Assembly (NCBI GenBank): GCA_963725315.1
Contig: CAVRYA010000010.1
Coordinates: 62,001-126,000, forward strand
Reading direction: 5' to 3'
DNA from: JBBRHQ01 sp963725315
GTDB lineage: Bacteria; Actinomycetota; Thermoleophilia; Solirubrobacterales; 70-9
Length of the DNA stretch: 64,000 nt
The position numbers and the translations under genes were made by a program. The notes under the pieces were generated by a model, which was not told the DNA's origin, ran no database searches, and saw only the letters and a program-made list of their open reading frames with translations. Shown here piece by piece: positions 33,759 to 43,009 of this stretch. Within the stretch, counting starts at the first letter, position 1. Every line of letters begins with the position of its first letter.

Positions 33759-35087
33759 TCAGCCGCGGCGGTGGAGCCTCAGGGTCACCGATCGCGAGGG
33801 GGCGTGCCCAGGGGCCTCGGCGCGCACGTGAAGCCGCTTCGCCTTCAGCCGCCGGGGGACCCTGACCTTGACCTTGAAGGAGGAGGCCCGGACCCGCCTG
33901 CGGGTCAGCGTCTTCCAGTGGCCGTGGCGCTCGAACTGCACCTTGACCTTGCCGACTGGGGGCCCCGGAAGCTCGCCCTGCAGGCGGACCTTGCGCCCGC
34001 CGCTCGGCTTCGGCCACTGCAGCGACACCTTGCCGCCGAGGTCGGCGCAGGGGCTGTCCTCGCGCAGGCGGAAGTCGCCGTGGGCCGGATCGACGAAGCG
34101 GGGGCGGGCGAAGACGTTGTGGGCCGCCCTGAACCCGATCTCGTCTTGCTGGATGCCACTCTTGTCCGCACCCGCGTAGTAGCCGGAGGGCGCGCCGCGC
34201 ACGCAGTTGAAGCGGACGACATTGCGGCGGCCCACCGGGCCGCCGGGCTCGAAGTAGGACTCGACGTTGCTGCGGATCCGCGAAGCGGCGATGATGTTCT
34301 CGGCCACGAGGTTGTGGTTGGCGGCGACCTTGCGGTCGCCTGAGAAGATGATCCCCTCGCCGTTGCCGTAGATCACGTTGTGGGTCACCCGGGTGCGCTG
34401 GGCGTCGGGGTAGAGCTGGATGCCGCGGTCGGCGTTGCGGTAGATCCAGTTGTCGCGGATCCTGGTCCTCGACGCGGCCGCGAGATAGATGCCGTGGTCC
34501 TGGTTCTCTGAGGGCAGGCGGCCGCAATCGTGGATCTTGCTGTGCTTGATCACGGTGCCGACGGCGCGTCCCCAGACCGGGCTGCCGAGCGCGAAGCAGA
34601 TCCCGGTGTGGTGGTTGCTGACGTCGACCTTGTCGAACACCGCCCGGTGCGCGTTGACGGTCGGGCTCGGCAGATCGTGGTTCCCCGAGCGGCCGTCGAG
34701 GTCGAGCTCGGAGAAGGTCGCCCGGTTGGCGCCCCGCGCGATCCAGATCCGCCCCCGTAGTGTCGCCCTCTGGCCGGGGGCGCTGGTCAGGGTGATCCCC
34801 GGCTCGGAGACCTTCAGCTCCCTGAAGCGGTAGGTGCCGGCCTCGAAGCAACCGACCTGTCCGGGGTCCAGCGCCGCGACCAGCGCCCGGGCACCGCGCA
34901 GGGGATCGTCGGGGGAGCCGCCGGCCGAATTGGAGCCCGCGGGGGATGCAACGAGGTCACAGCCTCCCTCCGCGGTCGCCGAGCCGGCTCCGGCGGCGAG
35001 GAGGAGAAGCGCCGAGAGGGCGAGGACTGCGAGGGGAAGGCGGCAAGAACCCATCGCACGGGGCATCGGTCCGAAGGCCGCCGCCAA
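33759..35087 (-). CDS. secreted right-handed beta-helix protein 2
   Basis: A 442-residue exported protein, paralogue of the one at 29304-30617. It has a signal peptide (LPLAVLALSALLLLAAGAGS), then the same beta-helix blocks: DLPSPTVNA, HTGICFALGSPVWGR, NADRGIQLYPDAQRT, IYGNGEGIIFSGD and NVESYF. The C-terminus differs: about 100 residues that look like a beta-sandwich rich in Lys/Arg (KVKVQFERHGHWKTLTRRRV) instead of a disordered tail. The two flank the epimerase-nucleotidyltransferase-deacetylase genes. Starts at 35066 or 35054 would also keep the signal peptide. Confidence 0.85.
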   Translation of the reverse strand: MAAAFGPMPRAMGSCRLPLAVLALSALLLLAAGAGSATAEGGCDLVASPAGSNSAGGSPDDPLRGARALVAALDPGQVGCFEAGTYRFRELKVSEPGITLTSAPGQRATLRGRIWIARGANRATFSELDLDGRSGNHDLPSPTVNAHRAVFDKVDVSNHHTGICFALGSPVWGRAVGTVIKHSKIHDCGRLPSENQDHGIYLAAASRTRIRDNWIYRNADRGIQLYPDAQRTRVTHNVIYGNGEGIIFSGDRKVAANHNLVAENIIAASRIRSNVESYFEPGGPVGRRNVVRFNCVRGAPSGYYAGADKSGIQQDEIGFRAAHNVFARPRFVDPAHGDFRLREDSPCADLGGKVSLQWPKPSGGRKVRLQGELPGPPVGKVKVQFERHGHWKTLTRRRVRASSFKVKVRVPRRLKAKRLHVRAEAPGHAPSRSVTLRLHRRG

Positions 35088-35150
35088 TTACCCGAACGTG
35101 CCTGAACGGACGTCTGTACCACCTACTTTTCAGTAGGCGCATGAACTCTT

Positions 35151-36353
35151 TCAGGCGCCCGGGATGGCGGCCGCGAGGATCCCCAGCGCCCGCTCGATCT
35201 CCTCGTCGGAGACGGTGAGCGGCGGCAGCAGCCTGATCGTCCCGGGCTCGGGGACGTTGACCACCAGCCCGGCCTCGAGCGCCCCGCGCCCGACCGCGGC
35301 AGCGTCGATCCCCTCCGCGAGGCCGGCGGCGAGCATCAGGCCACGGCCCCGCACCTCGCTCACCCCACCGAGCCCGGCGAGGCCGTCGGCGAGCCGGGCC
35401 CCCGCCTCCCGGACGCGGCGCAGGAAGCCCGGGTCGTCGACGATCTCCAGCACCGCCAGGGCCGCGACCCCGGCCAGCGCCCCCCCGGCGAAGGTCGAGC
35501 CGTGATCGCCGCGCCCGAGCACCTCGCCGGCCTCCGGCCTGGTCAGGCAGGCGCCGACCGGGAGGCCGCCACCGAGCGCCTTCGCCGAGGTGATCAGGTC
35601 GGGGCGGACGGGAGTCTGCTCGTATGCCCACAGCGATCCGGTCCGCCCGATCCCGGTCTGGACCTCGTCGAGGATCAGCAGGGCGCCGCTCTCGTCGCAC
35701 GCCTGGCGGGCGGCCAGCAGCGCCTCGTCGGAGATCGGGTAGACGCCCGCCTCTCCCTGGATCGGCTCGATCAGCACCGCCGCGGTGCTCGGCCCCACCG
35801 CGGCGCGGAGCGCATCGGCGTCGCTCCGGGGGACCGAGCGGAAGCCGGGCAGCATCGGCGCGAACTCCGCCTTGCGGGCCATCGCGGGGGTCGCCGAGAG
35901 GGCGCCGTAGGTGCGGCCGTGGAAGTCGCCCTCGAAGCTGACGATCTCCGGCTCGCCGACGCCGCGGCCGTGTGCGTGCTTGCGGGCGAGCTTGATCGCG
36001 CACTCGTTCGCCTCGGCGCCCGAGTTGGCGAAGAAGGCCCGCCCGCCGAGGCTCGAGCCCGAGAGGCGCTCGGCGAGGCGGACCATCGGCTCGGTGTAGA
36101 AGAGGTTGGAGACGTGCATCAGCCGCCCCGCCTGCTCGCGCACGGCATCGACCACCACCGGATGGCAGTGGCCGACCGAGCAGACCGAGATGCCGGCGAG
36201 GAAGTCGAGGTACTCCCTGCCCTCGGAGTCCCACAGCCTGGTCCCCTCACCGCGGACGAAATCCACCGGTGCCCGGGCGTAGGTCTGCATCACGTAGCGC
36301 TGCTCGAGATCGCGCAGCGCCTCGAAGCCGACCGCGCCCGCCGCGGTGCTCAC
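35151..36353 (-). CDS. argD: acetylornithine aminotransferase
   Basis: PLP enzyme, 400 residues, converting N-acetylglutamate semialdehyde to N-acetylornithine (and often the equivalent lysine-pathway step). Class III aminotransferase hallmarks: GISVCSVGHCHP, FFANSGAEANECAIKLARKH, FHGRTYGALSATP, ALLILDEVQTGIGRTG and, with the PLP Lys, LITSAKALGGGLPVGA. Last gene of the argCJBD order and coupled to argB (start overlaps its stop, GTGA). Confidence 0.95.
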   Translation of the reverse strand: MSTAAGAVGFEALRDLEQRYVMQTYARAPVDFVRGEGTRLWDSEGREYLDFLAGISVCSVGHCHPVVVDAVREQAGRLMHVSNLFYTEPMVRLAERLSGSSLGGRAFFANSGAEANECAIKLARKHAHGRGVGEPEIVSFEGDFHGRTYGALSATPAMARKAEFAPMLPGFRSVPRSDADALRAAVGPSTAAVLIEPIQGEAGVYPISDEALLAARQACDESGALLILDEVQTGIGRTGSLWAYEQTPVRPDLITSAKALGGGLPVGACLTRPEAGEVLGRGDHGSTFAGGALAGVAALAVLEIVDDPGFLRRVREAGARLADGLAGLGGVSEVRGRGLMLAAGLAEGIDAAAVGRGALEAGLVVNVPEPGTIRLLPPLTVSDEEIERALGILAAAIPGA

Positions 36354-37270
36354 GGCGACACCATCGTCCCGATCCCGGCGTCGGTGAACAGCTCGAGCAG
36401 CAGCGAGTGCGGCTTTCGCCCATCGATGATGTGGGCGTACTGGGTGCCGCCGTCGATCGCGTCCACGCAGGCAGCGAGCTTCGGGCGCATGCCGCCGCCG
36501 ACCGAGCCGAGGCGCTCGCGCACCTCCTCGACGCCCGCCTTCGAGATCAGCGAGGACGGATCCTCGGGGTCGGCCAGCCAGCCCTCGACGTCGGTGAGGA
36601 AGACCGCCTTGTAGGCGCCGAGCGCGGCGGCGACCTTGCCGGCGGCCTCGTCGGCGTTGACGTTGTAGGAATTGCCGTCGCGATCGGAGGCGGCGGAGGC
36701 GATCACCGGGATGTAGTCGGCGGCGATGTGATTGAGGACGTCGACGTCGACCCGCTCGATCTCGCCGACGAAGCCGACCTCGGCGGCGTTCGCGACCGGG
36801 GCCACCTCGAACAGCGACCCGTCCTCGCCCGAGAGCCCGACCGCTGGCTGCCCGTGCTTGTTGAGGCGCTGGACGATGTCGGAGTTGAGCTTGCCGAGCA
36901 GGACCATCTTCGCCACCTCGACCGTCTCGGGATCGGAGACCCGCAGGCCCTCGTGGAAGCGGACCTCCATGCCGAGGCGCTCCATGTAGGAGGTGATCTC
37001 CGGCCCGCCGCCGTGGACGATGACGGGATTCAGGCCGACGTAGGAGAGCAGGACGACATCGGCGGCAAAGGCCTCGCGCAGGGACTCCTCGCGCATCGCC
37101 GCCCCCCCGTACTTGATCACCACCGTGCGCCCGTGGAACTCGCGGATGTAGGGCAGCGCCTCCAGGAGGACAGAAATGCCTCGCGTGTCCTCAGCAGAAC
37201 CACCGCCTCGCGTGTCCTCAGCTTCGCTTCCGGGCACGCGAGGGTCTTCTGAGGGATGGTGTGACGTCAC
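36350..37270 (-). CDS. argB: acetylglutamate kinase
   Basis: Phosphorylates N-acetylglutamate with ATP, the second step of arginine synthesis. Signatures: VVIKYGGAAM, PVIVHGGGPEITSYMERLG, VGLSGEDGSLFE, NVNADEAAGKVAAALGA and GGMRPKLAACVDAI. The core starts near residue 30 (ISVLLEALPYIREF). The 30-residue extension before it is odd: it comes from an 18-base direct repeat (37178-37195 and 37205-37222) that gives EDTRG twice. GTG at 37270 is one base from the argJ stop. The normal start could be a short way downstream. Confidence 0.95.
   Translation of the reverse strand: MTSHHPSEDPRVPGSEAEDTRGGGSAEDTRGISVLLEALPYIREFHGRTVVIKYGGAAMREESLREAFAADVVLLSYVGLNPVIVHGGGPEITSYMERLGMEVRFHEGLRVSDPETVEVAKMVLLGKLNSDIVQRLNKHGQPAVGLSGEDGSLFEVAPVANAAEVGFVGEIERVDVDVLNHIAADYIPVIASAASDRDGNSYNVNADEAAGKVAAALGAYKAVFLTDVEGWLADPEDPSSLISKAGVEEVRERLGSVGGGMRPKLAACVDAIDGGTQYAHIIDGRKPHSLLLELFTDAGIGTMVSP
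37178..37222 (-). repeat. 18-base direct repeat at the argB 5' end
   Basis: GCCTCGCGTGTCCTCAGC occurs twice on the plus strand, 27 bases apart, at 37178-37195 and 37205-37222. It lies inside the N-terminal extension of argB and codes for repeated EDTRG. In this otherwise compact operon it looks like a local duplication. Confidence 0.85.
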
Positions 37271-37271
37271 T

Positions 37272-38465
37272 TCAGGTCGTGTATTCGGCGTTGATCCGCA
37301 CGTACTCGTAGCCGAGGTCGGAGAAGAAGACGTGGGCGCGGCCGTCGCCGCGCTGCAGGCGGACCGCGATCTCGGCCTCGGCGGTGTCCTCGGCCAGCTC
37401 CGCCGCGTCGATCGCCCCCGAGCCGATCTCCTCCAGCTCCTCGCCGGCCAGCGCCATCCCGGCCGCCTGGGCGATTCTCCCCCAGTTCGGGTCGCGCCCG
37501 AACAGCGCCGTCTTGACCAGCGGCGAGTTGGCGATCGCGCGGGCGACCCGCTCTGCCTCCTCGTCGCCCGCGGCGCCGTTGACCTCGATCCTCCCGACCC
37601 GGGTCGCCCCCTCGCCGTCGGCGACGACCGCCAGCGCCAGCTGCAGCAGGACCGCTTCCAGCAGCCCCTCGGGAAGCGGGACTCCCGCGGTGCCGCTCGC
37701 CTGAAGCAGGACGGTGTCGTTGGTGCTCATCTGGCCGTCCACGGTGATCCGCTCGAAGGAGCGCCCGACCGCGTCGCGCAGCGCCTCCTCGGGATCGGGG
37801 ACCTCGGCGTCGGTCTGCACGAAGCAGAGCATCGTGGCGAAGCCCGGCTCGATCATCCCGGCGCCCTTGGCCTGGGCCGAGACGCTCACTCCCCCGGCCC
37901 GCAGCGAGCAGCGCTTCGGAAAGCGGTCGGTGGTCATGATCGCCTCGGCGAACTCGCCCCCTCCCGAGGGCGAGAGCGCCGCCGCCACCTCCCCGATCCC
38001 CGCCCTGACCCTTGCGGTGTCGAGCGGCACGCCGATCGTCCCCGTCTCGGCCACCGCCACGGACTCCGGCGCCAGCCCGAGCCGCGCCGCGGCCTCCCCG
38101 CGCATCGCCAGCGCGTCGCGGAAGCCGGCCTCGCCGGTCTCGGCGTTGGCGTTGCCCGAGTTGACCACCGCGGCGGCGATCGCGGAGCCGTCGCAGCGCT
38201 CCCGGCAGACCCGAACCGGCGCGGCGGCTGAGGCGTTGCGGGTGAGCAGCAGCGCCGAGGGCACCGGGCCCGCCTCGCAGGCCAGCAGCCCGACGTCGGT
38301 CCCCCCGGACGCCTTCAGCCCGCAGGCTGCGCCGGCGGCACGGAAGCCCGGGGCCAGGGTGTCGGGGTCGAGCTCGCTGATCCCGTCCGGCCTGCTGACC
38401 CAGCGCGAGCGGAAGAAGCCGGAACCCGCCTCCGCCGGTCTCGCCTGCGCCCCCGGCCCGCTCAT
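37272..38465 (-). CDS. argJ: ornithine/glutamate acetyltransferase
   Basis: Bifunctional or monofunctional enzyme of 397 residues that transfers acetyl from acetylornithine to glutamate. It is made as a precursor that self-cleaves; the cleavage motif appears as KGAGMIEPGFATMLCFVQTD with the nucleophilic Thr (AT-M) preceded by Ala. Family segments AAVVNSGNANAETGEAG and NSPLVKTALFGRDPNWGRI are present. The start ATG at 38465 overlaps the argC stop; longer readings upstream belong to a shadow of argC. Confidence 0.95.
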   Translation of the reverse strand: MSGPGAQARPAEAGSGFFRSRWVSRPDGISELDPDTLAPGFRAAGAACGLKASGGTDVGLLACEAGPVPSALLLTRNASAAAPVRVCRERCDGSAIAAAVVNSGNANAETGEAGFRDALAMRGEAAARLGLAPESVAVAETGTIGVPLDTARVRAGIGEVAAALSPSGGGEFAEAIMTTDRFPKRCSLRAGGVSVSAQAKGAGMIEPGFATMLCFVQTDAEVPDPEEALRDAVGRSFERITVDGQMSTNDTVLLQASGTAGVPLPEGLLEAVLLQLALAVVADGEGATRVGRIEVNGAAGDEEAERVARAIANSPLVKTALFGRDPNWGRIAQAAGMALAGEELEEIGSGAIDAAELAEDTAEAEIAVRLQRGDGRAHVFFSDLGYEYVRINAEYTT

Positions 38466-39490
38466 CTCAGCCCCTCGACCTCGTCGAGCCCCAGCATCAG
38501 GTTGAGGTTCTGGATCGCCTGGCTCGCCGCCCCCTTCCAGAGGTTGTCGATCGCCGCGAAGGCGAGGACTCGGCCGCGCTCCTCGACCGTGACGAAGACG
38601 TGGCACTCGTTGGTGTCGCGGACGTCGCGCAGGCCCGGCGGGCGCTCGACCACGCGGACGAAGGGCTCGGCCGCGTAGCGAGCCCGGTAGAGGTCGAGCG
38701 CCGCTTCGGGCGTGAGCCGCTCGCTGGTGCGGGCATAGCAGCTCACCAGCTCCCCCTGGTCGAGCGGCAGCAGGTGCGGGACGAAGGCCACCTCGACCTC
38801 GCACCCGAGCCCGGCCAGCTCCTGCTCGATCTCGGGGCGGTGGCGATGGCCCTCGGTCGCGTACGCGAAGGCGTTCTCGTCCATCGCGACGTACTGGGTC
38901 TCCTCCTCGCCGCCGCGCCCGGCCCCCGAGACCCCCTGCTTGGCGTCGATCACCACGTCCGAGAGCAGGCCCTCGGCGGCCAGCGGCGCAAGCGCCAGCA
39001 GCGAGGCGGTCGGGTAGCAGCCCGGATTGGCGACCAGCTCGGCCTCGCGGACGCTCTCGCGATGGAGCTCCGGCAGGCCGTAGGCGGCGCCGTCGAGGAG
39101 CTCCGGCTCCCCGTGGGGCCCATACCACTTCTCGTAGGTGGGCAGGTCGCGGAGGCGGAAGTCCGCGGAGAGGTCGACGACGAGCGTCCCGAGCCCCCGG
39201 AGGCCGGCAACCACGGGCGCCGAGGCCGCGTGCGGGTAGGCGACGATCGCCGCCTCGACCTCCTCGATCCGATCGAGGTCGAGCTCGCTGAGCGTGATCG
39301 GCACCCGGTAGCGGGGGTAGAGGCGGTCGAGCCGCGTGCCGGCATCGCTGCGGCTGGTCGCCTCCACCAGATCGAGCCTCGGGTGGCGCCAGACGAGCTC
39401 GGCCGCCAGCGCTCCGGCGAAGCCCGAGGCCCCGGCGACCAGCACCCTGGCGGCCGGCTCTCCCTCTATCGGCTGCACCGGGTCAATCAC
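38462..39490 (-). CDS. argC: N-acetyl-gamma-glutamyl-phosphate reductase
   Basis: NADPH-dependent reductase of 342 residues, third step of arginine synthesis. RVLVAGASGFAGALAAELVW is the Rossmann motif; LVANPGCYPTASLLAL contains the catalytic Cys; KQGVSGAGRGG and FVPHLLPLDQGELVSCYA follow. The start overlaps the pheT stop by 8 bases, so the arginine genes are read from the pheST message. Confidence 0.96.
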   Translation of the reverse strand: MIDPVQPIEGEPAARVLVAGASGFAGALAAELVWRHPRLDLVEATSRSDAGTRLDRLYPRYRVPITLSELDLDRIEEVEAAIVAYPHAASAPVVAGLRGLGTLVVDLSADFRLRDLPTYEKWYGPHGEPELLDGAAYGLPELHRESVREAELVANPGCYPTASLLALAPLAAEGLLSDVVIDAKQGVSGAGRGGEEETQYVAMDENAFAYATEGHRHRPEIEQELAGLGCEVEVAFVPHLLPLDQGELVSCYARTSERLTPEAALDLYRARYAAEPFVRVVERPPGLRDVRDTNECHVFVTVEERGRVLAFAAIDNLWKGAASQAIQNLNLMLGLDEVEGLR

Positions 39491-41949
39491 GCAGCGACCC
39501 TCCGATCGCTCCCAGCTCGGCCTCGATCCGCCCCCGCAGTCCGGCGACCTCCTCGTCGGTGAGGGTGCGATCCCCGGCGCGGAACTCGAGCCGCAGCGCC
39601 AGGCTCTTGCGCTCCTCGCCGAGCTGCTTCCCGCGGTAGAGGTCGAAGACCCGGGCGGAGCGCAGCAGCTCGCCGCCGCCCCTGCGAACGGCCGCGATCA
39701 CCTCCGCGGCCGGGGTCTCCTCGGCGACGACCGCGGCGATGTCCTGGATCACGGCCGGGAAGGTGGTGACGTCCTCGAAGACCTCCTTGCCGGCCGGCGA
39801 GCCCGCAATCAGCGCCGCCAGGCCGATCTCGAAGGCGACCGCCGACTCGATCTCCCAGCTGCGGCAGACGAGCGGGTGGAGCTCGCCGATCCAGCCCGCC
39901 GCGGGGCCGTCGCCGAAGCTGACCCTTCCCGAGCGGCCGGGGTGAAGGAAGGGCTCGGCCGCCTGGGAGACCGCGGCCTGTGCCCCGAGGGCGCCGGCCA
40001 GCGCCTCGAGCACGCCCTTCAGAGCGAAGAAGTCGGACTCCTCTCCCCCGCGGCGCCAGGATCCGGGCTCGAGCTCTCCGACCAGGAGGCAGGCGATCCG
40101 GTGGGGCTCTGAGACCGGGGCAGGGCGCTCTCCCGGGAAGCGGCCCGCCAGCGCCCCCTCCCCCGCCCCGTCCTCCGCCTCGGCGAGGTGGACCCGGCCC
40201 GACTCGAACAGGGCGACGCTTCCGGCCCCGCGGGCGAGGCTGCCCCTGGCGGCGTCGAGCAGCGAGCCGAGCAGCGTGGTTCGCATCACCGATTGCTCCT
40301 CGGAGAGCGGGTTGGCGAGGCGGATCGGGTGGGCGCGCGGGTCCTCGGGCCCGATCCTCAGCCTCGACGGCTCGCCGGGGTCGGTGAAGCTCCAGCCGAC
40401 GATCTCGTCGAAGCCGAGGTCGCGCACCGCGTCCTCGGCGCGGCGGCGCAGCCGCTGCTCGCGGGTCAGGCCCCCGAGCTGTCCGGCGTTGTCGGGCAGG
40501 GTGGTCGGCAGGTTCTCGTCGAGCCCGTGGATGCGGGCGACCTCCTCGATCAGGTCGGCCTCGCGCGTGACGTCGAAGTAGCGGTCGGGCGGCACGCTCA
40601 CCTCGAGGTCGGCGCCCTGGGCGTCGACCCCGAAGCCGAGGCGCTCCAGGTAGGCAAGCTGCTCGTCCTGTCCGATCTCCATTCCGAGAAGGCCGCGGAC
40701 CCGCTCCGCCCGCAGCCGGATCGAGCGCGGCGGCGGGGGCTCGGCGGCGACGTCGATCGTCCCCGGGACGAGCCGGGCACCGCAGAGCTCGACCATCAGC
40801 CGCGAGGCGATCCGCTGTGCCCGCAGGCAGAGCTCGGGGTGAAGCTGCTTCTCGAAGCGCGATGAGGCCTCCGAGCGCAGGCCGAGCATTCGCGAGGTCC
40901 GCAGGATGTTTCGCCCGTTCCAGTTGGCCACCTCGAGCAGGACCCGGGTGGTCGATTCCGAGACCTCGGTCCGCTGCCCGCCCATGATCCCGGCGATCCC
41001 AGACGGTCCATCCTCGTCGCAGACCAGAACCGTCTCGGCGTCGAAGACCCGCTCGACCCCGTCGAGGGTCGTCATCGTCTCGCCATCGGCGGCAGCGCGG
41101 ATGGTGAGCGCCGCGCCGACGACCCGGTCGAGATCGAAGGCGTGCAGGGGCTGGGCGGTGAGCAGCATCACGTAGTTGGTGATGTCGACGACGTTGTTGA
41201 TCGGCCGCTGCCCGGCTGCGCTGAGCCGCGCCTTGAGCCAGGGAGGCGAGGGCGCCACCTCTACCTCGGTGAACACGCGCGCGGTGAACCGCGGGCAGAG
41301 CTCGGGCACCTCCACCGCCACCGAGGCCAGCCGCTCCGCCTCGCCCTCCCCGCCGGCGACGGCGTCCTCGGCCCAGGGGTCGGGGGCGAGCGGCGCCGCG
41401 CTGATCGCGTGCACCTCGCGGGCGACCCCGTGGACGCCGAAGCAGTCGACCCGGTTGGGCGTCACCTCGAGCTCGAGGACCGGGTCGGCGACAGCGATCA
41501 CCTCGCCCAGCGGCGTACCGGGAGCCGGGCCCGTCGTCGAGGACCATGATCCCGTCGCCATCCTCGCCCACCTCGACCTCGGTCTCGGAGAGGATCATCC
41601 CGTCCGACTCCACCCCGCGCAGCTTCGCCTTGCGCAGCTTCTCGCCGCCGGGCATCCGGGCTCCGGGCAGCGCCACGGCCACGGTCTGCCCGGCGGCGAC
41701 GTTGGGGGCGCCGCAGACGATCGTCCGCTCGCCCTCGCCGGTCTCCACACTGCAGACCCGCAGGCGGTCGGCGTCGGGATGCTGCTCTGCCGCCGTCACC
41801 CGGCCGACCACGAAGCCATCCCCCGAGGGCGGGCCGGCAAGCGCCACCCGCTCGACCTCGGTGCCGGTCATCGCCAGGCGCTCGGCGAGCTGCTCCGCCG
41901 GCACCCCGGGATCGCAGTACTCGCGCAGCCATGAGTAGGGGACCTTCAC
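39483..41949 (-). CDS. pheT: phenylalanyl-tRNA synthetase beta subunit (single-base frameshift)
   Basis: Beta chain of the PheRS alpha2beta2 enzyme. The N-terminal part, MKVPYSWLREYCDPGVPAEQ through the EMAP-like tRNA-binding domain (GFVVGRVTAAEQHPDADRLR), ends in IMVLDDGP; the rest (APGTPLGEV, VTPNRVDCFGVHG, B3/4, B5, and the C-terminal FDX-ACB anticodon domain ending LTDEEVAGLRGRIE) is in another frame. An extra C in GGGCCC near 41530 explains it; with it removed the gene is 821 residues, a normal length. As the gene is essential and everything else is intact, this is probably a sequencing error. GTG at 41949 overlaps the pheS stop. Confidence 0.93.
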
Positions 41950-43009
41950 GAGAACTGCCCGATCATCCGCACGTCGTTGTCGAAGAAGCGGCGCAGGTCC
42001 GGGACCCCGTGGCGCAGCATCGCGATCCGCTCGACCCCCATGCCGAAGGCGAATCCCTGCACCCGCTCCGGGTCATAGCCGTTCCCCGAGACGAAGCCGA
42101 GCACGTTCGGATCGACCATCCCGGCTCCCCCGACCTCGACCCAGCCGATCCCCTTGCAGAGCCCGCAGCGCGAGCCGTCGCTCAAGGCGCCGCTGCCGTC
42201 GCAGGCAAAGCAGGAGACGTCGAACTCGACGCTGGGCTCGGTGAAGGGGAAGTAGTGGGGCCGCATCCGAGCCTCGCGACTCTCGCCGAAGATCGCCCGC
42301 AGCAGCTCGAGCAGGGTGCCCTGGAGGTCGGCGAGGGTGATGCCCTCGGCGATCGCCAGGCCCTCGACCTGGTGGAACATCGGGCTGTGGGTGGCGTCGG
42401 AGTCGCGCCGGTAGACCTTGCCGGGGACGATGATGAAGATCGGCGGCGGCTGCGCCTCCATCGCCCGCACCTGCATCGGCGAGGTGTGGGTGCGCAGCAG
42501 GACATCCTCCAGCCCCGCCACGTAAAAAGTGTCCTGGAGCATCCTCGCGGGGTGTCCCGGCGGGTGGTTGAGCGCGGTGAAGTTGTAGTAGTCGTGCTCG
42601 ATCTCGGGGCCCTCCATCACCCTGTAGCCGAGACCGGCCATCACGTCCTCGATCAGCCGCCTGGTCCGCGTCACCAGGTGCAGGTGGCCGATCCGGCGCG
42701 CCGGCGCCCCAGGCAGGGTGACGTCGATCCGGTCGCCGGCCAGCTGCGCCTCCAGCTCGGCGGCGTCGAGGTCGGCGGCCCGCGCCTCGAGCTGGGACTC
42801 CAGCGCCTGACGGGCCTCGTTGGCCCCCTTGCCGACCGGCCCCCGCTCCTCGGGGCGAGCTCCGAGATCCCGCGCAGGATCGAGGTCAGCTCCGAGCGGC
42901 GGCCGAGGTAGCGGACCCGCAGCTCCTCGAGCTCAGCGGTGCCGCCGGCTGAGGCGATCGCAGCCTCCGCCTCGGCACGTAGCTCCGATATCCGCTCTGA
43001 AACGCTCAC
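41946..43009 (-). CDS. pheS: phenylalanyl-tRNA synthetase alpha subunit (single-base frameshift)
   Basis: Catalytic alpha chain. The N-terminal coiled coil (VSVSERISELRAEAEAAIAS, RVRYLGRRSELTSIL) runs to SELAP; the remainder (EERGPVGKGANEARQAL, then class II motifs HPARMLQDTFYV, FHQVEGLAI and GFAFGMGVERIAML) is in a second frame. One missing G near 42855 explains this; restoring it gives 354 residues, typical for PheS. GTG at 43009 overlaps the stop of the methyltransferase gene. A second initiation at 42674 would give a truncated protein without the coiled coil and is not expected to be the real form. Confidence 0.93.

Noticed and set aside
38466..39128. Longer argJ reading starting inside argC
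   Set aside because: The upstream part is Arg/Gly-rich out-of-frame argC sequence; the ATG at 38465 overlapping the argC stop is the natural start.
41500..41560. Programmed ribosomal frameshift in pheT
   Set aside because: No slippery heptamer, no stop codon arrangement typical of such sites, and pheS next to it has an unrelated one-base loss; sequence error explains both.
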